This document shows, one piece after another, positions 33,357-42,269 of a DNA stretch of 50,221 bases. The notes beneath the pieces were generated by a model. The model was given only the letters and a program-made list of their open reading frames with translations, was not told where the DNA came from and did no database searches. The DNA comes from Terriglobia bacterium (lineage in GTDB: Bacteria; Acidobacteriota; Terriglobia; Bryobacterales; Bryobacteraceae), in contig JAJPHS010000027.1 in assembly GCA_021325175.1 (NCBI GenBank), positions 1 through 50,221 of the forward strand. Reading direction: 5' to 3'. The translations under genes and the position numbers were made by a program. The stretch's first letter is position 1. Each line of letters begins with the position of its first letter.

Positions 33357-34585
33357 TGCGACGCGCGCGGTTCTTCCAGCTTTCGAGCGATGGAGCAAAC
33401 CGCCCCCGCCTGATTGCCGAACAGCCGTTCGTAGCGGTCCATCACAATCCCAGTCGAGTACTCCCGCAGAATCAGATCGCGCGCCGCCGCTCCGAACGCG
33501 CGGCGCTTTTCCGGATCCGCCGCCAGCAGCGCCAGCGCTTCTCCGATCGAAGCCGCCTCGCCGCAGCGCGTTACCAGACCATGCACGCCGTCGCGCACCA
33601 ATTGCGTATTTCCCGGAATATCACTTACCACCGAAGGCAAGCCCGCCGCCATCGCCTCCGATAACGAGCAGGGAAAGCCCTCGAGCGAGGAAACAAGCGC
33701 GAAGACATCGGCCGCTCCCAGCCATTCGCGAACCCCGCTCGAAGAAACCGCACCCGCAAACCGAACTTCATCCTCGAGGCCAAGCCGCGCCGCAAGACTT
33801 TGAAGCTCATGGCGACGAGGTCCGTCTCCTACCAGCGCCAGCGACGCCGCCGGGCACGCCCGCCGCACACGCGCGAAAGCTTCCACCAGCAATGGCAATT
33901 GCTTTTCAGGCGCCAGCCGCCCCACATAGACAATCAGAAATGCATCCGGAGCGACTCCCAGCCGCCGCCGCAGCTCCATTTTCAAATCCCCGCCCGCGGG
34001 AGCAAACAAATCGACGTCCACCGGATTCGGCATCCAGCCAAGCTGGGAACGCGGAAAACCCGCCGCCTGCGCCTCTTCCATCATTCCCGGGTTCAACACC
34101 AGCACCTGTTCGGCCCATCGCCGCAGCGCCCGCAGCTCGAACCGTCCCAGCGCGGAGGCAGTCAGCGGCGCCACCGTGTTGCTGCCGGAAAACTTCATGA
34201 AAATTCGCTTGCGCGCCAGCCGCGCAACCGGCAGAGCCAGGGCGAGCTGCACGCCGCCCATCACGAAATAGGCGATCTGATACGTCCGCCGCCGGCGCCA
34301 CAGCGTCCAGGCGACACCGATCGCATACGCATAATCGCGAATTGCCGCGGGCCAGCGCCCACCGAACATTCGAACCGGCACGCCTTCCGCGTCAACCCAT
34401 CGCCGCCCCGCCGGCATCGGCGCGCCGCCCCGGCATAGCACTTCCACTCGATAGCCCCGCTCCAGCAGCGCCGCGCAAACCCGCTGCACTTCGACCTCGG
34501 TTCCCCCGAGGACCGGAGGATACGAGCTGCAAATCGCAACAATGGAAAGCCGGCCCGGCGCCGGCGCAATTTCCGGCGAAGTCAC
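33353..34585 (-). CDS. Family 4 glycosyltransferase
   Basis: 410 residues from a GTG at 34585 that overlaps the ligase stop as GTGA and has GGAG six bases upstream; an ATG at 34621 is the alternative. GT-B fold: the N-domain has CSSYPPVLGGTEVEVQRV. The C-domain has the typical YVGRLAPEKQLPLLVEA, ALVGDGPRRHEL and SSLEGFPCSLSEAMAAGLPSVVSD, which carries the nucleotide-sugar-binding E-x7-E. It adds a sugar from a nucleotide donor to a lipid-linked or protein acceptor at the cytoplasmic face. Acceptor unknown. It is translationally coupled on both sides. Confidence 0.92.
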   Translation of the reverse strand: MTSPEIAPAPGRLSIVAICSSYPPVLGGTEVEVQRVCAALLERGYRVEVLCRGGAPMPAGRRWVDAEGVPVRMFGGRWPAAIRDYAYAIGVAWTLWRRRRTYQIAYFVMGGVQLALALPVARLARKRIFMKFSGSNTVAPLTASALGRFELRALRRWAEQVLVLNPGMMEEAQAAGFPRSQLGWMPNPVDVDLFAPAGGDLKMELRRRLGVAPDAFLIVYVGRLAPEKQLPLLVEAFARVRRACPAASLALVGDGPRRHELQSLAARLGLEDEVRFAGAVSSSGVREWLGAADVFALVSSLEGFPCSLSEAMAAGLPSVVSDIPGNTQLVRDGVHGLVTRCGEAASIGEALALLAADPEKRRAFGAAARDLILREYSTGIVMDRYERLFGNQAGAVCSIARKLEEPRASQ

Positions 34586-35994
34586 GCCATGCTCCGCGCG
34601 GGGGCCGGCGGCTGGCGCCATTCCTGGTCGGCAACGCGCGCGACGGAGATAATAATCCCTCCCATCGCCGGCAAATAAAACCGGTAAGCTAGCGACAGAA
34701 AGAAAATCGCGACACAGAATCCGAGCAGCGACAGGCTTAAGGCGATCACGGCGACGCGGAGCATATCATTCCGCTCGTTTGACGGCTGATTGCGGGACCG
34801 CAGCCACAGCCTCCGCAGCAGAAGAAAGCTCGACACCAGCGCGCCGGCAAAGAAAATAAAAGCCGGAATGCCGGCCTCGCTTGAAACTTGCGTGTAGGTG
34901 TTGTGCGTTTCATGCCAGCTTCCGCGGCGGCCCTTTTCTCTCGCCACGCTGGCCTCGGCATCCATGAATTCCCCACTCCCCACGCCGAAAACCGGATGCG
35001 TGATCGTGAGCCACAGACTCTCCTGAAGAACGAATTTTCGCGCGTCGAGCGATTCGGCGGCCTCTCGGCTTACCGGATCGTACGCCGGCGCATCCGTATC
35101 CTCCAGCGTCATCAGCCGGTGCACGGTCTCCGGCGGAAGCAGCAGACCTAATCCGATCATCGCCACCGGCAAAAGAACCGAAAATGTGATTTTCCAGCCC
35201 GCCGATGCGCGCCAAAAGCACACCAGCGCGAGCGCTACCAGCGACAGCATCGCGCCGCGCGAGCCGGTCCGCAAAATCAGATAAAGCCCGTAGCCCAAAC
35301 CGAGCAGCGAAAATGCGCAAAGCAACAGATTGCGCTTGCGCGAAAGCAGCGGGATCAGCAAAAACGGCAGCATTAACACCAGTTGCGCCGCAAAATCGTT
35401 GGCGTTGCTCATCGTTCCGGTGAACAGCTCCAGGCGCGTCCGCAGCTCATCGGATTGAAGAAAGCGGGCCATGAAAACGTCCACGAGCGCCGCGTAAAAC
35501 ATCACCCGCATCAGCCGCTGGAGATCGGTAAACGTGAGCAAAAGCCCCGCGATCAGAAACAGCATGACGAATTCGGTGCGCAGATAACCCCAAACCCTGA
35601 GCAGCGATCCCATTTTGTAAGAGCTGAACGGGATTCCCAGGATTAACCAGGCCGCGAATCCGAGCCAATATCGCGCCAGATTCCACTGCAAAGTGCGCCG
35701 CGCCCCGCCGCTGGCCAGCATCGCAAGCAGCGCGGGGGGAACCAGAAGGTACAGGATGTAAGTATCGCCAAAATACGTCGCAATCCACTCATGAATGCCC
35801 GTGAAACGCACAAAAACGGTAATTAATGCAAGAACGCAGCCGATTTTCCTGAGGACATCGTTTTCCGCTCCCCGCGTCCGGAGGTTAGAGACCGCGCGAG
35901 GGACCTGCGGCGGGGGCGCGACCGGCTGCGCGGGCGCCGGCTGGCTGCGCGCCGCCTTCAGCGGGCGGGCGGTGCTCAAAGATTTGGAGAGCAT
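34582..35994 (-). CDS. O-antigen ligase/polymerase-like membrane protein
   Basis: 470 residues from the ATG at 35994. A Pro/Ala-rich N-terminus (about 8-35) is followed by ten or more helices. A large periplasmic loop between about 300 and 370 carries DARKFVLQESLWLTITHPVFGVGSGEF and GSWHETHNTYTQ. The conserved G-x-G...H-x-x-x-N pattern marks the Wzy_C/WaaL family that polymerises or ligates lipid-linked sugar chains. TATAAT (minus strand 36028-36023) lies 28 bases upstream. It is coupled to the GT4 gene by a 4-bp overlap. Confidence 0.85.
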   Translation of the reverse strand: MLSKSLSTARPLKAARSQPAPAQPVAPPPQVPRAVSNLRTRGAENDVLRKIGCVLALITVFVRFTGIHEWIATYFGDTYILYLLVPPALLAMLASGGARRTLQWNLARYWLGFAAWLILGIPFSSYKMGSLLRVWGYLRTEFVMLFLIAGLLLTFTDLQRLMRVMFYAALVDVFMARFLQSDELRTRLELFTGTMSNANDFAAQLVLMLPFLLIPLLSRKRNLLLCAFSLLGLGYGLYLILRTGSRGAMLSLVALALVCFWRASAGWKITFSVLLPVAMIGLGLLLPPETVHRLMTLEDTDAPAYDPVSREAAESLDARKFVLQESLWLTITHPVFGVGSGEFMDAEASVAREKGRRGSWHETHNTYTQVSSEAGIPAFIFFAGALVSSFLLLRRLWLRSRNQPSNERNDMLRVAVIALSLSLLGFCVAIFFLSLAYRFYLPAMGGIIISVARVADQEWRQPPAPARSMA

Positions 35995-36022
35995 GTGGCA
36001 GGCGAACCTGAGTAGCTGGACA

Positions 36023-36028
36023 ATTATA
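36023..36028 (-). promoter_or_regulatory. Candidate -10 of the ligase gene
   Basis: TATAAT on the minus strand, in an AT-rich stretch of GC-rich DNA, 28 bases before the ligase ATG and 71 bases after the SDR stop. It would give an internal promoter. The -35 at normal spacing is not recognisable. Confidence 0.4.
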
Positions 36029-36099
36029 ACATCGGCCGGTCCCGCCAATCTTTTTAGCCGCGGAGCTATTTTTCAGCGAGTTAGCCCGAAACCGGCCAC

Positions 36100-36924
36100 T
36101 CAGTTCTTCTGAAGACGGCGAAGCGTGTACTGTTCCGCGGTGATCGCGCCGTTTTTGAGCTTTTTCCAGTCGTCCATGACGCCGATCAGGCGCCCGGTGA
36201 CGTGATTTGACGCTTCCGACGCCAAAAATAGCACCAATTCCAACTGTTTTTCGGGCGAAGTGCCGCCGGTCAGCCGCGTCTGCTCGGCGTGCTCAATTTC
36301 GCGCCAGCCCGCCCGCTCCCCCGCCGCGAGAATCTGATCGGTCATGTGGGTGTAGGTGTCGCCGGGCGAAATGCAATTCACTTGCACATTGTGCTCGGAA
36401 ACCTCGGCCGCGACGCTCTCTACAAACCGCGCGACCGCCGCTTTGGTCGCCGCGTAGAGCGCGAAGTTCGGCCGCCCGCTCGAAGCTCCGCCGCAGGCGA
36501 GCACGATAATTTTCCCGGACCGTCGCTCGATCATGCCCGGCAGCGCGGCGCGGCAGGCGTTCATCACCCCCACAAGGTTGGACTGAATCACTTCCTGCCA
36601 CGATTTGGGCGAGCTTTCGACAAACGGTCCGATGGGGCCTTGCAGCGCCGCGGCGCAGATCAAAATCTGTACCGGGCTGTTGAAATGAACGCGCATCCGT
36701 TCGAGCGCGGCGCAGACCTGTTCGTAATCGCCCACGTCACAGCGGATGCGCAGCGCCGATCCGCCCGCGTGCTCGATTTCGAGATGACAGAGGTCCAATT
36801 CCGCCTTGCTGCGCGCCAATAATCCCAGGCGCGCGCCCTTGGCCGCCAGGCCGATCGCCAGGCGCTTGCCAATTCCGCGCCCGGCGCCGGTCACTAACAC
36901 GGGAACCGCTTTGAACGAGTGCAC
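36100..36924 (-). CDS. Short-chain dehydrogenase/reductase
   Basis: 274 residues from a GTG at 36924. A Rossmann nucleotide-binding motif TGAGRGIG (12-19), a cofactor-selecting LLARSK and NNAG-equivalent CAAALQG (90-96) are present, and the catalytic Tyr157-x3-Lys161 lies in LYAATK. At the position of the classical catalytic Ser (13 residues before Tyr) there is Cys144 (VLACGGASS); Ser148/149 are nearby. Asn115/116 completes the tetrad region. The C-terminal 30 residues (MDDWKKLKNGAITAEQYTLRRLQKN) resemble sugar or ketone reductases of polysaccharide clusters. Substrate unknown; a nucleotide-sugar step is plausible from context. Confidence 0.85.
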   Translation of the reverse strand: MHSFKAVPVLVTGAGRGIGKRLAIGLAAKGARLGLLARSKAELDLCHLEIEHAGGSALRIRCDVGDYEQVCAALERMRVHFNSPVQILICAAALQGPIGPFVESSPKSWQEVIQSNLVGVMNACRAALPGMIERRSGKIIVLACGGASSGRPNFALYAATKAAVARFVESVAAEVSEHNVQVNCISPGDTYTHMTDQILAAGERAGWREIEHAEQTRLTGGTSPEKQLELVLFLASEASNHVTGRLIGVMDDWKKLKNGAITAEQYTLRRLQKN

Positions 36925-37062
36925 CTCACTTGAAGTTATTACATTTTTTCGCGTCTCACGCGGCTGGAATCGAGGCAGACGAAATGGCGTTTTGCGCGTC
37001 TGTCCTTATAAAGAAACGGCAATTGTGTGATTGCACTTCAGATTGCGGCTGGATAATGAGCA

Positions 37063-40000
37063 ATGAGGGTTATTTTTGACAGACGCGCGGTGGTGGGGCT
37101 TTTGGCGGCCTTGCCGCTTCTCGCTTCGGAAAGCGCCGGCGTCGTCAAATTCGGCGGGCTGCCGCTGCCTGGCGCGACCGTTACCGCTTCCCAGGGCGGC
37201 AAAAAAATCGTCGCGGTGACGGATGCGGATGGAAAATATTCCTTTGCGGATCTGGCCGATGGAGTTTGGACCATCGAAGTCGAGATGCTGTGCTTTGAAA
37301 GCGCCAGGAAAGAGATCCCTGTTGCCAAGGACGCGCCACCGGTCGAATGGGACCTGAAGCTGCTGCCGATCGAGCAGATCAAGGCGATCGCCGGTCCGGC
37401 GGCGCCGCCCGAGCCGGCGATTTCGGTAGGGCCGCCCGAGTCCGCCAAAAAGAATGCTCCGGCATTTCAACGCACGGATGTAAAAGCGTCAGCGACGCCG
37501 CCGCCATCGGAGCCGCAAAGCGCCGATTTCGCCAATGCCTCGGAAAGCGAGCTGAGCCAGCGCGCGAGCGACGGTTTTCTGATCAACGGAACCGCCAACA
37601 ACGGAGCCGCCTCGCCGTTCGCGCAGGCACAGGCGTTCGGCAACAATCGCCGCGGATTCCGCTCGCTCTACACCGGCGGGATCGGCTTCACGTTCGACAA
37701 TTCCGCGCTCGACGCGCGCACCTATTCGATTACCGGCCAGGATACGCCGAAGCCGGCCTACAACAATATGACCGGCATGTTGTCGTTCGGCGGTCCGTTG
37801 AAGATCCCGCGCCTGTTCAATAACGGCCCGTTTCTCGCGCTGAATTATCAATGGACGCGCAATCGGAGCGCCGCCATCGCCGACGCTCTGATGCCCACGG
37901 CGGCCGAGCGCGGCGGCGTGTTTCCGAGCACGATTGTCGATCCATCGAACGGCGCGCCGTTCGACAATAACGTGATCCCGGCCGGCCGGATCAGCGCCCA
38001 GGCTCGCGTGCTACTAAATTTCTATCCGCTGCCGAATTTCGCCAGCGCTCAATACAATTACCAGGCGGCGCTGGTGACGACGACGCACATGGACGCCTTG
38101 CAGGCGCGCACGAATAAAACGATCGGGCGCAAGAATCAGCTCGCGGGAAATTTCGCGCTGCTCAGCAGCCGGGCGGATAATCCCAATATCTTCAATTTTC
38201 TGGATACGACGGACATGCTCGCCTATGTGGCGGGCGTCAACTGGAGAACCACGCTGATGCCGCACCTGTTCGGAACCCTCGGCTATCAGTTCAGCCGGGC
38301 CTCGACGCGCAGCGCCGCGTTTTTCGAAAATCGCGAAAATGTTTCCGCGGCGGCGGGGATCACCGGCAACAATCAGGACCCGATGAATTGGGGTCCGCCG
38401 TCGCTCGCATTTTCGAGCGGCATCGCCGGGTTGTCCGATGGGGATGCGTCGTTCAATCGCCGCCAGACCAGCGCGCTTTCTTATTCCCTGTTCTGGTATC
38501 GCACGCGGCACAACGTGACCTTCGGCGCCGATTACAAGCGGCAGGAGATGAACAATCTGGGCCAGCAGAACGCGCGCGGCGCTTTCACCTTCACCGGCGC
38601 GGCGGCGGGAAACGACTTCGCGGATTTTCTGCTCGGCATCCCCGATACCAGCTCGATTGCGTTCGGCAACGCGGACAAATATTTTCGCGATAATCTGTGG
38701 AATCTTTACGCCAACGATGACTGGCGCGTCAGTCCCGAGTTGACCCTCGACTGGGGCGTGCGCTGGGAGTATGCTTCGCCGATCACGGAAAAATATGGGC
38801 GCCTGGTGAATCTGGACGTCGCGCCGGGATTTTCCGCGGTCGCGCCGGTGATCGCGATCGATCCCACCGGCCCGCTGACCGGCGAAAAATATCCGGCATC
38901 GCTGATGCAGCCGGACCGAAGCGGCGTCGAGCCGCGGCTGGCGCTCGCCTGGCGCCCGCTTTCGGGGTCATCGATGGTGATCCGCGCCGGTTACGGCGTG
39001 TACTACAACACCTCGGTTTATTCGCAGATCGCGCAGCAACTGGCGCAGCAGTATCCTTTATCGAAAAGCCTGAGCGTGGCGAACAGCCCGTCGGATCCGC
39101 TGACGCTTGCCAGCGGATTCAACGCCTCGCCCGCCACGACGCCGGATCTGTTCGGCATCGATCCGCATTTCCGGGTCGGATATGTGCAGAACTGGCAGGC
39201 GTCGGTGCAGCGCGATCTGCCCGGCGCGCTGGTGATGACGGCGACCTATCTGGGAATCAAAGGCACGCGCGGCGTTCAGGAATTTTTGCCGAACACCTAT
39301 CCGATCGGCGCGGCGAATCCCTGCCGGTCGTGTCCTTCGGGATTCGTGTATGTCGCCTCCAACGGCAACTCGACGCGCAACGCCGGCGTTCTGCAACTGC
39401 GCCGGCGGCTGCAAAGCGGATTCACCGCCACGCTGCAGTACACGTACTCCAAATCGATCGACGACGACGCGGTGCTCGGCGGAAATACGCAGCTTGCGAC
39501 GGTGAATTTGGCTCCGGGGCAGGGGTCCGGCGGCATGGGCATGAGCCCGGCGGCGGCGATGACCATCACCTCCGGAGCGAGCTCGCAAGCCGCGCCGATG
39601 ATCGCGCAAAACTGGCTGGATCTGAGCGCGGAACGGTCGCGCTCCAGCTTCGACCAGCGGCATCTTTTAAATTTCCAGATGCAGTACACCACGGGCATGG
39701 GGCTGCGCGGGGGAACGCTGGCGAGCGGATGGCGCGGCGCGCTGTGGAAGGAGTGGACGGTGGCGGCGCAAGTCAATGCAGGCTCGGGATTGCCGCTGAC
39801 GCCGCTTTATCTCGCCGCCGTTCCAGGAACGGGCGTTACCGGGACGATCCGGCCGGACTACACCGGCGCGCCGCTTTATTCGACGTCCACGGGATTGGCG
39901 TTGAATCCGGACGCCTTCATCGCGCCGGCGGCTGGCCACTGGGGTGACGCGGGGCGCAATTCGATCAACGGACCGGCGCAGTTCTCGCTGAGCGCCTCGC

Positions 40001-40182
40001 TGGGGCGCACGTTTCGCGTGAGCGATCGCTGGAATCTGGATCTGCGCGTCGATTCGATGAACGCGCTCAATCATGTAACCTATTCGAGCTGGAATACGAC
40101 GTTCGGCAGCCCGCTGTTCGGGTTGCCGGTGGCGGCGAATGCGATGCGCAGCTTGCACACGACGCTGCGTTTGAGGTTTTAG
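37063..40182 (+). CDS. Oar-like/TonB-dependent outer-membrane receptor
   Basis: 1039 residues. The signal region includes GLLAALPLLASESAG. A carboxypeptidase-regulatory domain spans about 25-100 (GLPLPGATVTASQGG..VTDADGKYSFADL). A Pro-rich linker precedes the plug (about 160-300, with SLYTGGIGFTFDNSALDARTYSITG). From about 250 to the end the sequence is a beta-barrel of amphipathic aromatic strands and ends in ...HTTLRLRF, the usual C-terminal Phe. I see no clear TonB box. Such receptors take up large substrates or anchor surface assemblies. It precedes the VWFA gene by two bases. Confidence 0.9.
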   Translation: MRVIFDRRAVVGLLAALPLLASESAGVVKFGGLPLPGATVTASQGGKKIVAVTDADGKYSFADLADGVWTIEVEMLCFESARKEIPVAKDAPPVEWDLKLLPIEQIKAIAGPAAPPEPAISVGPPESAKKNAPAFQRTDVKASATPPPSEPQSADFANASESELSQRASDGFLINGTANNGAASPFAQAQAFGNNRRGFRSLYTGGIGFTFDNSALDARTYSITGQDTPKPAYNNMTGMLSFGGPLKIPRLFNNGPFLALNYQWTRNRSAAIADALMPTAAERGGVFPSTIVDPSNGAPFDNNVIPAGRISAQARVLLNFYPLPNFASAQYNYQAALVTTTHMDALQARTNKTIGRKNQLAGNFALLSSRADNPNIFNFLDTTDMLAYVAGVNWRTTLMPHLFGTLGYQFSRASTRSAAFFENRENVSAAAGITGNNQDPMNWGPPSLAFSSGIAGLSDGDASFNRRQTSALSYSLFWYRTRHNVTFGADYKRQEMNNLGQQNARGAFTFTGAAAGNDFADFLLGIPDTSSIAFGNADKYFRDNLWNLYANDDWRVSPELTLDWGVRWEYASPITEKYGRLVNLDVAPGFSAVAPVIAIDPTGPLTGEKYPASLMQPDRSGVEPRLALAWRPLSGSSMVIRAGYGVYYNTSVYSQIAQQLAQQYPLSKSLSVANSPSDPLTLASGFNASPATTPDLFGIDPHFRVGYVQNWQASVQRDLPGALVMTATYLGIKGTRGVQEFLPNTYPIGAANPCRSCPSGFVYVASNGNSTRNAGVLQLRRRLQSGFTATLQYTYSKSIDDDAVLGGNTQLATVNLAPGQGSGGMGMSPAAAMTITSGASSQAAPMIAQNWLDLSAERSRSSFDQRHLLNFQMQYTTGMGLRGGTLASGWRGALWKEWTVAAQVNAGSGLPLTPLYLAAVPGTGVTGTIRPDYTGAPLYSTSTGLALNPDAFIAPAAGHWGDAGRNSINGPAQFSLSASLGRTFRVSDRWNLDLRVDSMNALNHVTYSSWNTTFGSPLFGLPVAANAMRSLHTTLRLRF

Positions 40183-40184
40183 GC

Positions 40185-42269
40185 ATGACGAAGAGATCGT
40201 CCGCGGCGCTTTTGCTGGCGCCGGTGGTATTCGCTCAACAGGTTGGCACGAATCAGCAATCCGGCCCGGCGGCGACGTTTCAAAGCAGCACGCAGCTTGT
40301 GGTCGAAACGGTGGTGGTGAAGGATAAATCCGGCAAGCCGATTGAAGGGCTGACGCAAAAAGATTTCAGCATCACCGAAGACGGCGTTCCGCAGACCATC
40401 CGATTTTTCGAGTATCAAAAGCTGCCCGATGCCGCGGCGCCGGAGCCGCCGTACACAACGCCGGTTGCGCCTTACAAAAAATATCCCAGCGCTCACATCT
40501 CGCCTGAGCCGCCGGGCAGCGGTAAGTATTCCGGCAAGCGGCTGCTCGCGATGTTTTTCGACATGACCGCGATGCCCGTGCCGGATCAGCTTCGCGCCTT
40601 CGCCGCCGCGGAAAAATTCATTCGCACGCAGATGACGGCGGCCGACATGGTCGCGATTTTGATGTATCAGGGCGGCGCGGTTCGCGTGCTCGAGGATTTC
40701 ACCGGCGATCGCGATCGTCTGATGCGGACGCTCGAAACGCTGATCGCAGGGGAGGATCAGGGTCTCGAGGAAACCGCGGGCGACGAGAGCGCCTCCGATA
40801 CAGGGGCGGCGTTCGGGCAGGACGACACCGAATTCAACATCTTCAATACGGACCGCCAGTTGGCGGCGCTGCAAACCGCCGCGAAAATGCTCGCCGCGTT
40901 AAACGAAAAGAAGGCGCTGATTTATTTTGCGAGCGGTTTGCGTCTCAACGGGCTGGACAATCAGGCGCAGTTGCATGCGACCATCAATGCGGCGATTCGC
41001 GCGGGGGTGGCGTTCTGGCCGGTGGACGCGCGCGGTCTTGTGGCGGAGCCGCCGATGGGCGACGCCACGCGCGGATCACCCGGCGGCGTGGGCATGTACA
41101 CCGGCGTCTCGGCGATGCAAACGACGGCGAATTTCCAGCGGACGCAGGACACGTTGTGGTCGATAGCAGCGGACACCGGCGGCAAGGCGCTGCTCGACAC
41201 CAACGATCTGGCGCGGGGGATCGTGAACGCGCAGCAGTCCATTTCGAGCTATTACCTGATCGCTTATTACACGACCAACGAAGCGCAGGATGGAAGATTC
41301 CGGCGCATCCGGATTTCCTTGAACGATGGCGCGGCGGCGAATCTCGATTATCGCCAGGGCTACTTCGCCGGCAAGGTATTCGCGAAATTCACGGCGGCCG
41401 ATAAAGAGCGGCAGCTTGAAGACGCGCTGCTGCTGCCGGATCCGATCACGGAGCTGACCATCGCCATGGAGATCGACTATTTTCAGTTGAACCGCGCCGA
41501 ATATTTCGTACCGCTGACGGTGAAGATCCCGGGCAGCGAGCTGGCGCGCGCCCGCCGCGGCGGCGCCGAGCGGACGGTCATCGATTTCATCGGCGAAATC
41601 AAGGACGAGTACGGCGCCACCATCACCAATGTTCGCGATAAAGTCGATTTGAAGCTGAGCGGGCAGACCGCGGCGGAGCTTGCCAAGCGCCCGATCGAGT
41701 ACGACACCGGATTTACGCTGCTGCCGGGCGCCTACACCATAAAATTTCTGGCGCGCGACGCCGAAACGGGCCGCATTGGCACGTATCAAACGAAATTTCT
41801 GATCCCGAATCTCAATAAAGTCGAGGCGCGCATCCCGATCAGTTCGGTGGTGCTGGCCAGCCAGCGGGTCAACCTGCGCGATGCGATTTTCAACGTCAAG
41901 GACAAACAAAACGCGGAGGCGGTGAATCCGCTGGTGGTGGGCGGGGAGAAGCTGATCCCCAGCGTGACGCGCGTCTTCAGCAAATCGCGCGATCTGTATG
42001 TGTTTCTTCAAGCCTATGAGCGCGGGGCGACGACGCAGCAGCCGCTCTATGCCTTCGTGACGTTCTATCGCGGGCAGACGAAAGCATTCGAGACTCCGCC
42101 GCTGCCGGTGATTGAGGGACTCGATCCGAAGTCGAGAGCGGCGCCGCTGCGATTCAGCATTTCGCTGGGGAAACTCGCGCCGGGAGAATACAACTGCCAG
42201 GTAACGGTGCTCGATCCGAATGCGCAGAAGGCCGCGTTCTGGCAGGCTCCGATTATGCTGATCCCGTAA
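40185..42269 (+). CDS. Secreted VWFA-related protein, partner of the receptor
   Basis: 694 residues. The signal peptide MTKRSSAALLLAPVVFA|Q is followed by a beta domain with VVVKDKSGKPIEGLTQKDFSITEDG (about 44-67), typical of the acidobacterial VWFA-related family. The VWFA domain starts at about 118, but the metal site reads FFDMTAMP (125-131), that is DxTxM rather than DxSxS, so metal binding is doubtful. Its last 300 residues are beta-rich. It begins two bases after the receptor stop, so the two are cotranslated. A periplasmic or surface complex with the receptor is the natural inference. Confidence 0.88.
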   Translation: MTKRSSAALLLAPVVFAQQVGTNQQSGPAATFQSSTQLVVETVVVKDKSGKPIEGLTQKDFSITEDGVPQTIRFFEYQKLPDAAAPEPPYTTPVAPYKKYPSAHISPEPPGSGKYSGKRLLAMFFDMTAMPVPDQLRAFAAAEKFIRTQMTAADMVAILMYQGGAVRVLEDFTGDRDRLMRTLETLIAGEDQGLEETAGDESASDTGAAFGQDDTEFNIFNTDRQLAALQTAAKMLAALNEKKALIYFASGLRLNGLDNQAQLHATINAAIRAGVAFWPVDARGLVAEPPMGDATRGSPGGVGMYTGVSAMQTTANFQRTQDTLWSIAADTGGKALLDTNDLARGIVNAQQSISSYYLIAYYTTNEAQDGRFRRIRISLNDGAAANLDYRQGYFAGKVFAKFTAADKERQLEDALLLPDPITELTIAMEIDYFQLNRAEYFVPLTVKIPGSELARARRGGAERTVIDFIGEIKDEYGATITNVRDKVDLKLSGQTAAELAKRPIEYDTGFTLLPGAYTIKFLARDAETGRIGTYQTKFLIPNLNKVEARIPISSVVLASQRVNLRDAIFNVKDKQNAEAVNPLVVGGEKLIPSVTRVFSKSRDLYVFLQAYERGATTQQPLYAFVTFYRGQTKAFETPPLPVIEGLDPKSRAAPLRFSISLGKLAPGEYNCQVTVLDPNAQKAAFWQAPIMLIP

